21,400 bases of DNA from Thermoplasmatales archaeon. GTDB taxonomy: Archaea; Thermoplasmatota; E2; UBA202; DSCA01. Both the position numbers and the translations under genes were made by a program. The first letter of the stretch is position 1. Every line of letters starts with the position of its first letter. The stretch is from the NCBI GenBank assembly GCA_011049295.1, contig DSCA01000101.1:1-21400 (forward strand), in the 5' to 3' direction. Of this stretch, positions 7,327 through 16,039 are shown in pieces. The notes below the pieces were generated by a model that was not told where the DNA came from, searched no databases, and was given only the letters and a program-made list of their open reading frames with translations.

Positions 7327-9303
7327 ATGAAATTTCCACGGCCAGCGTTCTTGTGTATTGTCACTGTCGCCACCCTGCTGGTACTGCCCGGCATGGCGCA
7401 CGGAGCCTATTTTTACCTTCACGACCAGCCGGCGCCTCAGCACAGCAACGCTCTGCTCATGGATATGAGTGACCCCGGCAAGCTGACGGACTCCCGGCAC
7501 GACCTAAACCAGGGGCCGGCGCGCTGGTACACGGCCCCGCTCGAGGAGGAGCAAAAGCTGTTCGGGGACGCCAGCATCACCCTGTATATAGAGGCCTACT
7601 TCCTGCGCACCGACCTGCTTCCCCTGCAGTTCCGGGTGCTGCGGGTTTTTCTGCTGGATGTGTCCCCCGCCGGCGTGGAAACCGAAATTGGAGACACCCC
7701 GGCCACGCCCATGGTGTTCCTCATGAACGACACCATCAAATCCAAGACATTCAACATCAAGAACATAGACCACACCCTCTCCGCCGGGCATTCCCTGGGC
7801 ATCCGGGTGGAAAAAACGGTGGACCCGCTCTCTTTTTTCCCCTTCAGCATCCTCTCTCCCTTTTTCTCCACGGACATTCTCTTTGATTCTACGGTGCACA
7901 AGTCGTTGGTCAAGGCCCCCTTCAATGTCACCGAGGGAGGAATAGAGCTGGAATGCTATCCCCAGCAGCGGTCGGTCAAGCCCGGCCAGGAAGCCGTCTA
8001 CGAGATAGACGTCTGGAACCGGGGAAGCGCCAAGGAAACGGTCACCCTCACCCACAACGCCCCCTCCAACTGGAACGTGACCATCGAACCCGCTACACTG
8101 CAGGTTCCCCCCCTCTTTCTCAACTATACGGATGTCACCGTGGTTCCCCCCGACGACGCCCAGCCCGGCGATTTCATGAACTGCACCATCACTGCCCAGT
8201 CGCAGACGGGCACCGCCTCCCTGTGGCTCAACACCACGGTGGCCGCCCTCACCTATGGTGTCGACGTGCGGGGCGGAGGCAACCAGCAGGGCAAGCCCGG
8301 AGACACCGTGACGTATGACTTCACCGTGACCAACACCGGGGACCTTGAAGATACCTACACCCTGTCGGTAACTGCCACCTCCGGCTGGAATGCCACGCTG
8401 GACACCGGGAAGATTACCCTCCAGGCCGGCCAAAGTCAGCACGTCACGGCCACCCTTACCATCCCCTCCGATGCCACCAACGGCAGCACCGGTCAGCTCA
8501 CCCTCACCGTCCAGTCCCAGAATTCCGCCGAGAGGGACAGCGCCTCCGTTACCACCACGGCAGTGCTGGCGGCCGGAGACGACGACCGGGAATCATTCTG
8601 GGAGGGCTCCCGGTCCACCATTCTGTTCGCGCTGTTCCTTCTGGGAGCGGCGGCGCTGCTGGCCGTGGCCGTACTGCTCACCTACTACGCCAAGAAATAC
8701 GCGGAGGTGCGGTGCGAGGAGCGGATGAAGGAAATCGCCCCCGGCTACCACGCACATTACACCGTCACTTTGACCAATCCGCTGGAGCGGACGGAGGGGG
8801 GCAAGAACCGCCTGAACTATCAGCTGGCCATCGGCGGGGAGATACCCGACACCTGGAAGGTGGAGCTGGACAAGGAGGTAGTCACCCTGGATGGCGGGGA
8901 GAGCACCCCGGTGGCCCTCCGCGTGGCCGCCCCGGAGCGGGCCTCGCTGGACGAATGGGCCTCCGTGGACGTCATCGTCAAGCCGGTGAAGATACGGGGT
9001 AAAACGGAGAAGATCAACCTGACCACCCTGCTGCGGGAGCCCCGCATTCGGCTCCAGGTGAGCCAGGTGGAGCATACCCCCCAGAGGTTCAAAGAGGGAG
9101 ACCGGGTGACGTCCCGCATCACCATTGCCAACGTGGGGGAGGCCACTGCCGACAATGCCACCGTCAAACTGCTGGTGAACGGGAAGGAAAGGAACCGCAT
9201 AGAGGGGCTGACCATCCCCCTGGAGGGACGAGTGGAGGTATCCATGCCCTGGGTGGCGGAGCCCGGAGAAAACCGGGTAGAGATTGTGGCTCTACAGGAA
9301 TGA
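7327..9303 (+). CDS. Single-pass surface protein with NEW3/CARDB-like Ig-fold domains on both sides of a membrane segment
   Basis: A 658-residue protein with no assignable enzyme activity. An N-terminal signal peptide (residues 1-26, cut near AHGA) is followed by a beta-rich domain at 30-200 that resembles a galactose-binding jelly roll, then two NEW3-like Ig-fold repeats at about 205-305 and 310-412, each with the pattern of PGQ/PGD turn, N-T/R-G motif and tryptophan (SNWN, SGWN). A transmembrane helix spans 431-453, followed by YAKKYAE. After it come two further beta domains at about 466-550 and 572-656, the last with the CARDB pattern ITIANVGEATADNATV. NxS/T sequons are frequent before the helix (eight seen) and rare after it (two). 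With a cleaved signal this makes the last 200 residues cytoplasmic, which is odd for Ig-like repeats. It overlaps the convergent tldE gene by 12 bases. Confidence 0.8.
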   Translation: MKFPRPAFLCIVTVATLLVLPGMAHGAYFYLHDQPAPQHSNALLMDMSDPGKLTDSRHDLNQGPARWYTAPLEEEQKLFGDASITLYIEAYFLRTDLLPLQFRVLRVFLLDVSPAGVETEIGDTPATPMVFLMNDTIKSKTFNIKNIDHTLSAGHSLGIRVEKTVDPLSFFPFSILSPFFSTDILFDSTVHKSLVKAPFNVTEGGIELECYPQQRSVKPGQEAVYEIDVWNRGSAKETVTLTHNAPSNWNVTIEPATLQVPPLFLNYTDVTVVPPDDAQPGDFMNCTITAQSQTGTASLWLNTTVAALTYGVDVRGGGNQQGKPGDTVTYDFTVTNTGDLEDTYTLSVTATSGWNATLDTGKITLQAGQSQHVTATLTIPSDATNGSTGQLTLTVQSQNSAERDSASVTTTAVLAAGDDDRESFWEGSRSTILFALFLLGAAALLAVAVLLTYYAKKYAEVRCEERMKEIAPGYHAHYTVTLTNPLERTEGGKNRLNYQLAIGGEIPDTWKVELDKEVVTLDGGESTPVALRVAAPERASLDEWASVDVIVKPVKIRGKTEKINLTTLLREPRIRLQVSQVEHTPQRFKEGDRVTSRITIANVGEATADNATVKLLVNGKERNRIEGLTIPLEGRVEVSMPWVAEPGENRVEIVALQE

Positions 9304-10599
9304 GCGGGTCACGGAGACGTTTTTTACCATGGCTGCCGGAGTGAACACGGGGATGTCCACCTCCCACCAGGCAATCTGGGTGACAGCGGCGGACAGCAAT
9401 GCCACGTTCTGCATGATGCGCAGCAGATTATCGGAGATGCGCACTCCCTCCACCGGGTGCTGCACGCTCCCATTTTCAATGAAAAAAGTGCCGTCCCTGG
9501 CGATGGTGGAGAAATCCCCGGTCACATAGTTCTGGAAGCGGGTGTACCACATGTTGGTCACCAGGAGACCCCGCTTCACGCTGCCTATGAGCTCCTCCGG
9601 GCGAAGGTCGCCCGGGGCCACCACCGCGTTCCACGGCGTGGGGTACAGGATGCCGGCGTTGCCCGTGGTGGTTGTGTGGTGGCGGTGGGCGGTAGAGGTG
9701 TTGTGGAGGTAGGAGGCCAGCACGCCCTTTTCTATCAGCGTGGTTTCCTGGGTGGGCATTCCCTCGTCGTCAAATGTGCGGGAACCTATGCCTTCCGGGT
9801 GCACCCCGCTGTCCGTTACGGTGAGGGCCTGGCTTCCCACCCGGTGATCGAGCTTCCCGGCCAGCATGGACATGCCGCTGTCCACGAAAAAGGCGGAGGC
9901 CAGCCGGGACAGGGAGGCCACCAGGTTGGCAAAGGCCAGGGGAGTGAACACCACGTCGTAGGTACCGCGCTCTACGGGGCGGGGGCGGAGGGCGTCCACC
10001 GCCCGCTGTCCCGCCTCCTCCCCCACCCCCGGGGAAAGAGAGGCGGTGTCCCGGGCGCAGGCCACGGCGTGGCCGGAGGCATTGTCGGCGGCGAAGGCCC
10101 GCACGGACAGCGTCACCCAGCTGTTGGCATCTTCCGCCCTGACCCCCTGGGAGGATGCCAACTGTACCTCGTCGACACCGGCATAGGCCACCCCGGCAAC
10201 CTCCGGGACATAGTCCCGGGCCTCGTCGATGGCCCGGCTCACCAGGGAGCGAAGACGGCGCTCGTCATCCACCCGTGGGTCAAACCTTTTCTGGCTCTGG
10301 TAGCCCCGGGCGGGCTGCCCCAGGCCGTGGTAGTGCTCCCGGGGCGAGATTACCGGCACCAGGGATCTTCCCTGCTGAACGGCCCGGACCACGTCCTGCT
10401 CGTCCGGGTTTTCCAGAACCAGCGAAAACACCCGCCGGTCTTTGGCCATGAACATGTGGAGGCGTCGCTCCTCCCAGGTTTTGATGACGCTGATGTCGCT
10501 GCGGTGGAACTTCACCTGCCTCTCCCGCCGGGTCACCAGCCGGGCCACCGCGTCGTCCATGCCCGCTTTCAGCGCCTGCTGCACCGCTTCCTCCATCAT
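9292..10599 (-). CDS. pmbA: TldE/PmbA-family metalloprotease partner
   Basis: A 435-residue subunit of the TldD/TldE protease pair, which forms a heterodimer that degrades unfolded or modified peptides in the cytoplasm and trims some ribosomally made peptides. Family features visible: N-terminal mixed domain, the central YDVVFTPLAFANLVASL region, LDHRVGSQALTVTDSG, the FDDEGMPTQETTLIEKGVL stretch and the C-terminal WYTRFQNYVTGDFS and SDNLLRIMQNV motifs. As usual in TldE it lacks the HExxxH metal motif, which is supplied by TldD. The ATG at 10599 lies in an ATGA overlap with the tldD stop, so the two are made together. Its end overlaps the surface protein gene by 12 bases tail to tail. Confidence 0.95.
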   Translation of the reverse strand: MMEEAVQQALKAGMDDAVARLVTRRERQVKFHRSDISVIKTWEERRLHMFMAKDRRVFSLVLENPDEQDVVRAVQQGRSLVPVISPREHYHGLGQPARGYQSQKRFDPRVDDERRLRSLVSRAIDEARDYVPEVAGVAYAGVDEVQLASSQGVRAEDANSWVTLSVRAFAADNASGHAVACARDTASLSPGVGEEAGQRAVDALRPRPVERGTYDVVFTPLAFANLVASLSRLASAFFVDSGMSMLAGKLDHRVGSQALTVTDSGVHPEGIGSRTFDDEGMPTQETTLIEKGVLASYLHNTSTAHRHHTTTTGNAGILYPTPWNAVVAPGDLRPEELIGSVKRGLLVTNMWYTRFQNYVTGDFSTIARDGTFFIENGSVQHPVEGVRISDNLLRIMQNVALLSAAVTQIAWWEVDIPVFTPAAMVKNVSVTRSFL

Positions 10600-11987
10600 T
10601 TGACCTGCACCCCCCGGATGCGGACGGAGGCTCCGCCCGTGCACACCGGCATTCCCTGCATGGGGTCCCCCTTGCCGCAGGTGGCCGGGTACAACTGGAA
10701 ATCGCTGGCCACGGCGTCCACGGCCCGGTAAAAGGCAGGGGTGGAAATCTCCAGGGCCGGGTGCCTGACCATGGTGGAGAGCTCTCCGCCCTCTATGAGG
10801 TAGGCCTCCTCGCCCACGTACTTCTGGTTGTACCGCCGGTCGTCGATGTTCCATTCCATGAAGGTGGCCATAAATATTCCCCGCTGCACGTCTTCCAGCA
10901 GCTCCTCCGGCGCATAGTCGCCGGGCTGGATGTAGGTGTTGGCCATGCGCACGATGGGCTCCCGGTCGTAGGCGGCGGCCCGGGCGGCGGCGTTGCTCTG
11001 CTCTCCGAACCAGGCAGCCGTCTCCCGATTGTGCAGGAAGGAAGAAATGATGCCGTCCCTGATAAGATACCGCTTGCGGGCTTGCACCCCCTCGTCGTCG
11101 TAGAGGTAGTGCCCGTAGCTGCCCTCTATGGTGGGGTCGTCCACCACCGACACCTCCGAGCTGCCGATGCGGGTGCCCTGCATGCGGGGAGTGACGAAGG
11201 ACTTGCCCGCCTGGGCCGCCTCCCTCCCCAGTATGCGGTCGGCCTCAAAGGGATGGCCGCAGGATTCGTGGGCAATCAGACCGGTAACGAAAGGGGCCAG
11301 CACCATGTCCACCCGGCCGCTGGGAGGCGTAACCCCCTCCCTGAGCAGTCGGTGCAGCACCTGCACGTCCCGAACCGCCGTCTCCGCCACCTTCCATTCA
11401 TTGGCCTGCTCCCACCCCCCGGTGGCCCCGAAATCCCGGTGCATCTGCTCGGTGTCATTGCCCTGGCCCACGGTCAGTAGATAGAAGAGAGACAGACGGG
11501 GAACCCGGGAGCTGATGCCACTGCCCTCCGAGCTCACAAAATAGGAGTGGGTGACGCTGTCCTCGTACATCAGCATGCTGGAGGCCACCTCCGGGGCCAC
11601 CTGGCGGTGTACGTCCTGCAGGAAGGCGATGGCCTCCTCCACCCCGGGCAGCGACCGGCGCTGGGGCACCTCCCATGAGGCCCGGGCCGCCCGCTCCTGG
11701 CTGAAGACAATACGCTCCCGCCGTCGCTGCACCCGGGCGCTGCGCAGAGCCTCGTCCACTGCCTTTTCCACCGATGTTGTGGATAGAATGTTGGTGGCGG
11801 CAAACCCCAGGGCGCCGTTCACCAGCACCCGCACCGACAGCCCCCGCTCCTCCGCCTGCTCCACCCCCACCACCTCCCCGTTGGACAGGGTAATCGCCTT
11901 GCCGGTGCCCTCCTCCATGCGCACTGCGCAGAAATCGGCCGATGCTGCGCGCTCCAGGGCAAAGGATGCCAGGTCCTCGTCTATCAT
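10596..11987 (-). CDS. tldD: TldD-family zinc metalloprotease
   Basis: The catalytic subunit of TldD/TldE, 463 residues from the ATG at 11987. The HExxxH motif is intact (HESCGH, residues 240-245), with the following acid in FEADRIL, and the C-terminal metal-site region TCGKGDPMQGMPVCTGGA carries the expected cysteine. The sequence around DEGVQARKRYLIRDGIISSFLHNRETA is the family's hallmark. A GTG three codons upstream at 11996 is possible; neither start has a Shine-Dalgarno site, and a TATA-like box near 12028 would give a leader of only about 15 bases. The stop overlaps the tldE start as ATGA. Substrates in archaea are not known; with secreted C25 peptidases nearby a role in finishing imported or internal peptides is plausible, but this is inference. 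Confidence 0.96.
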   Translation of the reverse strand: MIDEDLASFALERAASADFCAVRMEEGTGKAITLSNGEVVGVEQAEERGLSVRVLVNGALGFAATNILSTTSVEKAVDEALRSARVQRRRERIVFSQERAARASWEVPQRRSLPGVEEAIAFLQDVHRQVAPEVASSMLMYEDSVTHSYFVSSEGSGISSRVPRLSLFYLLTVGQGNDTEQMHRDFGATGGWEQANEWKVAETAVRDVQVLHRLLREGVTPPSGRVDMVLAPFVTGLIAHESCGHPFEADRILGREAAQAGKSFVTPRMQGTRIGSSEVSVVDDPTIEGSYGHYLYDDEGVQARKRYLIRDGIISSFLHNRETAAWFGEQSNAAARAAAYDREPIVRMANTYIQPGDYAPEELLEDVQRGIFMATFMEWNIDDRRYNQKYVGEEAYLIEGGELSTMVRHPALEISTPAFYRAVDAVASDFQLYPATCGKGDPMQGMPVCTGGASVRIRGVQVK

Positions 11988-12020
11988 GGATATCACGGAA
12001 TGCGCCCCATATCGCCCGGG

Positions 12021-12035
12021 CTCTACTTAATCTTT
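12021..12035 (-). promoter_or_regulatory. TATA-like box of tldD-tldE
   Basis: On the minus strand AAAGATTAAGTAGAG is the only AT-rich stretch upstream of tldD. Its centre is about 40 bases before the ATG at 11987 and about 32 before the GTG at 11996. The divergent C25 peptidase gene has its own box at 12064-12073. Confidence 0.45.
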
Positions 12036-12063
12036 TGGCACCGGGTCGCCACCAGGGCATAAC

Positions 12064-12073
12064 TTCTTTATAG
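12064..12073 (+). promoter_or_regulatory. TATA box of the first C25 peptidase gene
   Basis: TTCTTTATAG is centred 22 bases before the ATG at 12091 and 31 before the second ATG at 12100. The mRNA is therefore expected to have little or no leader, and the second ATG may be the real start. Confidence 0.6.
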
Positions 12074-12090
12074 CCGGTGGATTTAATGGT

Positions 12091-14283
12091 ATGAATTCCA
12101 TGGCTGTACGGGTTCCTCGCCTGGGCGTCCTGGTGGCGGTGATGCTGGTCACCGCCTCACTGGTGGGCACCGGATTTTCTTTTTCTTCCCCGCCGCGGAC
12201 CGGTGAAACGGTGAACGTGACCTATTCTTTTTCCCCGCCGGAGGTGGACACCGTACAGGTGGGTCCCCACCGCTACCACGTGGTCACCCTGCCCGGGGCC
12301 GGCTATGCGGCGGCCGCCGGAGAGCCCTGCCTGCCGGTGACTGGCGCCTACATCCTGCTGCCCCCTAGCAGCCGGGTGCGGGGCATCACCGTCATTCCCT
12401 CCCCGCGGCAGGAGATGGACGATGGCTACCAGGTGTTGCCCGCCGGCCAGGTGCAGCCCCTGTCCCGACCCCGACCCTCTGCACTGGTCAGGGGCCCGGT
12501 CTACCAGTCGTCGGACGCCACGCCCGGCTCGCTGCATACCGTGGTGGGCACCTATCAGTTGAGGGGCTACACGGTGCTCGTGCTGCAGCTGCATCCCGTG
12601 CAGTACGTTCCCGCCTCCGGGGCCCTCTCCTATTATCCCCGCCTCACGGTGCGGGTGGACACCGCCCCCGCCTCCCCACCTGCCACCTTCCGGGGGTTGC
12701 CCGCCGACGCAGAAGTGGTGAACTCCCGGGTGGACAACCCCTCCCTGCTGGCCCGCTATCCACCGCCGGCTGCCGCGGCCTCCTCCGACCTGCTGATTCT
12801 GACCACCTCCGGCCTGGAACCGGCCTTTGCCCGGCTCAGGGATTATCACCAGGAGCACGGGCTGGCCACCGCCCTGGTCACCATCGAAGGCATCGGCGAC
12901 ACCCCGGGGGCCATACGCAGCTACATACGGGAGCAATACCTGCAGCAGGGCATCCAGTACGTCCTGCTGGGAGGCGACGAGCACCTGGTGCCGGCGGCCA
13001 CCCTGTGGGTGTTCGGCCTGGACGAAGACCAGCCGGACCGCCCCTACTCCGACTACATGCCCTCCGACCTTTACTATGCCTGCCTGGATGGCACCTTCAA
13101 CGGAGACGGAGACGACAAATGGGGGGAGCCCACCGACGGGGAGGACGGCGGTGACGTGGACCTCATGGCGGAGGTGTACGTGGGGCGGGCCTGCGTGGAC
13201 GACCTGGAGGAGGCCCATCACTTCGTGGACAAGAGCATTGCCTACCTGAGCCAGGAGCCCCATTCCTACCTCCGGCAGGTCCTCCTGGCCGGCGAATACA
13301 TGGGAGACTACGGCATCGCCACCTGGGGCGGCAACTACATGGACCAGTTGATGGGCAACTGCACTGACGATGGCTACTCCACCACGGGGATACCCGGCGA
13401 CGTGCTGTCCATAGCCACCCTGTACGACCGGGATCAGCCCTGGTCGGGGGAGGACATGACGGCGGCCATCAACGACGGATTCCACATCGTCAACCACCTG
13501 GGTCATTCCGCCTACAACTACGCCCTGAAGATGGGCTGGGAGAGCGTGATGGAGCTGAACAACGAGCAGTACTGCTTCATCTACTCCCAGGGGTGCATGG
13601 CCGGCGGCTTTGACCAGGACGACTGCATGGCCGAGCATCTGACTGCCAAAACCGGGAACGGAGCCTTTGCCACCATCATGAACGCCCGCTACGGCTGGTT
13701 CTGGGCCTACAGCACGGACGGGGATTCGCAGCGCTACCACCGCCAGTTCTGGGACGCTGTGTTCGGGGAGGACATCACCAGCATAGGGGCGGCCCACCAG
13801 GACTCCAAGGAGGACAACCTGTTCCTGCTCAACCGCTCCTGTATGCGCTGGTGTTACTACCAGCTCAACCTGTTTGGCGACCCCAGCATCCATTTCAGGA
13901 TTAACAACCGGCCCTACACGCCGGAGCCGCCCACCGGCGAGGGCAGGGGAAGAAAGGGGCAGTCCTATGCCTACACCGCGGTTACCACGGACATGGAGGG
14001 CGACGACGTCTATTACCAGTGGGACTGGGGGGACGGCAGCCAGAGCGACTGGCTGGGACCCTATTCCTCCGGAGAGCCCTGCACCCTCAACCACACCTGG
14101 ACGGACACCGGCGTGTACGCCATAACGGTCCGGGCCCGCGACGAGGCAGGAAGCGTCAGCGAGTGGTCGGACCCCCTCCGGGTGACCATGCCCCGCCCCT
14201 GGGCCCGGGGCCAGCCCTTCGAGTTCCTGTGGTCTCTGGTTCCCGCCTGGCTGCAGCCTCTGCTTGAAGAGCTGCTCTGGTGA
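12091..14283 (+). CDS. Secreted gingipain-type C25 cysteine peptidase with PKD domain
   Basis: A 730-residue exported endopeptidase. Residues 1-31 form a signal peptide (MAVRVPRLGVLVAVMLV core). A beta-rich propeptide-like domain spans about 40-215. The C25 catalytic domain runs from SSDLLILTTSGLEPAF at 231 to about 602: the first subdomain ends near VLLGGDEHLVPA, and the catalytic dyad is His472 in NHLGHS and Cys502 in SQGC, 30 residues apart as in gingipains. An acidic stretch (FNGDGDDKWGEPTDGEDGGD, 336-355) may bind calcium. A PKD domain at about 608-702 includes YQWDWGDGS and the HTWTDTGVYAITVRA strand. The last 22 residues form a hydrophobic, tryptophan-rich tail with no charged anchor. 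Likely digests proteins outside the cell. S1 specificity cannot be told from this. It is a paralogue of the peptidase starting at 20045. An alternative start is the ATG at 12100. Confidence 0.93.
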   Translation: MNSMAVRVPRLGVLVAVMLVTASLVGTGFSFSSPPRTGETVNVTYSFSPPEVDTVQVGPHRYHVVTLPGAGYAAAAGEPCLPVTGAYILLPPSSRVRGITVIPSPRQEMDDGYQVLPAGQVQPLSRPRPSALVRGPVYQSSDATPGSLHTVVGTYQLRGYTVLVLQLHPVQYVPASGALSYYPRLTVRVDTAPASPPATFRGLPADAEVVNSRVDNPSLLARYPPPAAAASSDLLILTTSGLEPAFARLRDYHQEHGLATALVTIEGIGDTPGAIRSYIREQYLQQGIQYVLLGGDEHLVPAATLWVFGLDEDQPDRPYSDYMPSDLYYACLDGTFNGDGDDKWGEPTDGEDGGDVDLMAEVYVGRACVDDLEEAHHFVDKSIAYLSQEPHSYLRQVLLAGEYMGDYGIATWGGNYMDQLMGNCTDDGYSTTGIPGDVLSIATLYDRDQPWSGEDMTAAINDGFHIVNHLGHSAYNYALKMGWESVMELNNEQYCFIYSQGCMAGGFDQDDCMAEHLTAKTGNGAFATIMNARYGWFWAYSTDGDSQRYHRQFWDAVFGEDITSIGAAHQDSKEDNLFLLNRSCMRWCYYQLNLFGDPSIHFRINNRPYTPEPPTGEGRGRKGQSYAYTAVTTDMEGDDVYYQWDWGDGSQSDWLGPYSSGEPCTLNHTWTDTGVYAITVRARDEAGSVSEWSDPLRVTMPRPWARGQPFEFLWSLVPAWLQPLLEELLW

Positions 14284-14290
14284 GGCAAAG

Positions 14291-14300
14291 AAAATTATAG
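14291..14300 (+). promoter_or_regulatory. TATA box of pyrC
   Basis: AAAATTATAG is centred 26 bases before the ATG at 14322, and begins only 8 bases after the upstream peptidase stop codon. Leaderless start expected; pyrC therefore has its own promoter. Confidence 0.7.
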
Positions 14301-14321
14301 GCATGCCCGGATACACAGAGC

Positions 14322-15566
14322 ATGGCCATGGTGATTGCGGGCAGGGCCTACGTGGACGGTGCCGTCCGCCACACGCGCATAGCCATCCGGGACGGGCGCA
14401 TCGCCGCCATCGGCGGAAACCTGTCGGGTGACCCCCTGCTGGATGTGGGTGACGATCTCATTTTTCCGGCCGCCATCGACTGCCACGTCCACTTCCGGGA
14501 GCCCGGAATGACCCACAAGGAGGATTTTTTCACCGGCACCCGTGCGGCGGCGCTGGGTGGGGTCACCGCCGTTCTGGACATGCCCAACACCCGCCCTCCG
14601 GCCATGACCCCGGAGGCACTGCAGGAAAAGCTGCACCGGGTGCAGAGCAAGGCCTGCGTGGACTTCGGCCTCTACGGGGGCATCGGTCCGGACAGCGACG
14701 TGGAGGCCATGGCCCCCCACTGCGCTGCCTTCAAAATCTACCTGTCCGGGGACAACGACATGTACGTGCCCCCGGAGAGCCTGCCGGGCGTGCTGGCCCG
14801 GGTTAGACACACCGGCAAGGTGCTGGCCCTCCACGCCGAGCTGCGAGACTGCATCGACCGCAGCCCCAGCACCTCTCTGGCCGAGTACCAAAGCCGCCGT
14901 CCCGGGGGCTGCGAGGTGGAGGCGGTGAAGACGGTGCTGCAGGCCAACGCCACGGTGAAATCGCCCGTGCATTTCTGCCATGTGTCCAGCGCCGCCGCCC
15001 TCCGCCTCCTGCCCCAGCCAGGGGCCACCTCCGGCGTCACCCCCCACCACCTCTTTCTCTCCGCCCAGCATTCCTTCGACCTCCCGGCCATGGGCAAGGT
15101 CAACCCCCCGCTGAGGGACGAGCCGGAGCGCCGGGCCCTGCTGGCCCTGGTAGCCGCGGGACGGGCCACCCTGCTGGAGTCGGACCATGCCCCCCACACC
15201 CGGGAGGAAAAGCAGGAGTTTGCCGGTGCACCCTCCGGTCTCCCCGGGGTGGACGCCCTGCTTCCCCTGACGCTGTCCGCCGTGAACCGGGGGGAGATGC
15301 CCCTCTCCCTGGTGCACCGCCTGCTGTGCGCCGCCCCCGCCCGGCGATTTGGGCTGAACAAGGGCCACATTGAGGTGGGCAGGGATGCAGACCTGGTGGT
15401 GCTGGACATGAAGGAGAAGCCCGTGGTCAGCCATTCCAAATGCGGGTGGACGCCCTATGAAGGCATGACCGGGGTGTACCCCCGCCAGGTGTTTATGCGG
15501 GGGCAGAAGATCGTGGACGAGGGGTGCTTTGTGGGGGCCCCCGGCCAGGGGGAGCGGGTGGCATGA
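14322..15566 (+). CDS. pyrC: Dihydroorotase
   Basis: Converts N-carbamoyl-aspartate to dihydroorotate in pyrimidine synthesis; cytoplasmic zinc amidohydrolase of 414 residues, the normal length for the class I enzyme. The metal motif DCHVHFREPG is at 53-62 (His55, His57). The lysine that is carboxylated and bridges the two metals is probably Lys138 in AAFKIYLSGD. Further ligands are His171 in LALHAELRD, His220 in VHFCHVSSA and the catalytic Asp288 in ESDHAPHT. The C-terminal beta-strand region IEVGRDADLVVLDM is present. Start at 14322 fits the TATA box distance; the ATG at 14328 is an alternative. The stop overlaps the next gene's start in ATGA, so the two are co-translated. No other pyr genes are in the window. 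Confidence 0.96.
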   Translation: MAMVIAGRAYVDGAVRHTRIAIRDGRIAAIGGNLSGDPLLDVGDDLIFPAAIDCHVHFREPGMTHKEDFFTGTRAAALGGVTAVLDMPNTRPPAMTPEALQEKLHRVQSKACVDFGLYGGIGPDSDVEAMAPHCAAFKIYLSGDNDMYVPPESLPGVLARVRHTGKVLALHAELRDCIDRSPSTSLAEYQSRRPGGCEVEAVKTVLQANATVKSPVHFCHVSSAAALRLLPQPGATSGVTPHHLFLSAQHSFDLPAMGKVNPPLRDEPERRALLALVAAGRATLLESDHAPHTREEKQEFAGAPSGLPGVDALLPLTLSAVNRGEMPLSLVHRLLCAAPARRFGLNKGHIEVGRDADLVVLDMKEKPVVSHSKCGWTPYEGMTGVYPRQVFMRGQKIVDEGCFVGAPGQGERVA

Positions 15567-16039
15567 GCGTTCTGATGCAGTGGCTCTGGGTGCTCCTGCT
15601 GGCCATGATGCCCATCTCAGAGCTACGGGGGGCCATTCCCCTGGCCCTGGGCGCCTACCATCTGGACCCCTGGCTGGCCCTGCCCCTGATTATCGCCGCC
15701 AATTTTCTCCCCGTGCCCTTCATTCTGCTGTTTCTGCGTCCGGTGGAGGACTTTTTGCGGCAGTGGCCATTCTGGGACCGCCTGATGAGCCGCATTTTCG
15801 AGCACACCCGGCACAAGACACAGAAGCGGATTGAGCGCTGGGAGAGCCTGGCCCTGGTGCTGTTCGTGGCGGTTCCCCTGCCGGTGACCGGGGCCTGGAC
15901 GGGCAGCCTTGCCGCCTACCTGTTCGGCCTGGACTTCAAAAAGTCGCTGGTGTACATCTTTCTGGGGGTCTGCATAGCCGGAGTCATAGTGACGACAGCG
16001 GTGACCGCCGGGGTCAACTGGCTGGTGAAGCCCCCGTAA
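15563..16039 (+). CDS. Small multidrug-export family membrane protein (COG2426-like)
   Basis: A 158-residue integral membrane protein of the family annotated as small multi-drug export proteins, whose transport role is largely unproven. Marks: the N-terminal MMPISELRGAIPLALGAY segment, then a hydrophobic NFLPVPFILLFL helix, a charged central loop (RIFEHTRHKTQKRIERWES), the AVPLPVTGAWTGSLAAYLFGLDFKKS motif and a final hydrophobic helix that ends with LVKPP. These SELRG and PLPVTGAWTGS blocks are family hallmarks. Start ATG 15563 lies in ATGA overlap with pyrC and is preceded by AGGGGGAG and GGTGG; upstream in-frame codons lie inside pyrC. The 3' end overlaps the convergent symporter gene by 26 bases. 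Confidence 0.88.
   Translation: MSVLMQWLWVLLLAMMPISELRGAIPLALGAYHLDPWLALPLIIAANFLPVPFILLFLRPVEDFLRQWPFWDRLMSRIFEHTRHKTQKRIERWESLALVLFVAVPLPVTGAWTGSLAAYLFGLDFKKSLVYIFLGVCIAGVIVTTAVTAGVNWLVKPP

Noticed and set aside
12157..14316. A 719-codon open frame on the minus strand opposite the C25 peptidase gene
   Set aside because: It is an antisense shadow caused by GC-rich codon use that avoids TTA, CTA and TCA. Its product is glycine/valine/histidine-rich with no domain, while the plus strand shows a signal peptide, the catalytic dyad and a PKD domain.
14295..15434. A 379-codon open frame opposite pyrC, and similar long frames opposite the symporter and TldE genes
   Set aside because: The opposite strand carries well-conserved enzyme motifs in each case; these frames have low-complexity products and no promoter or ribosome site.
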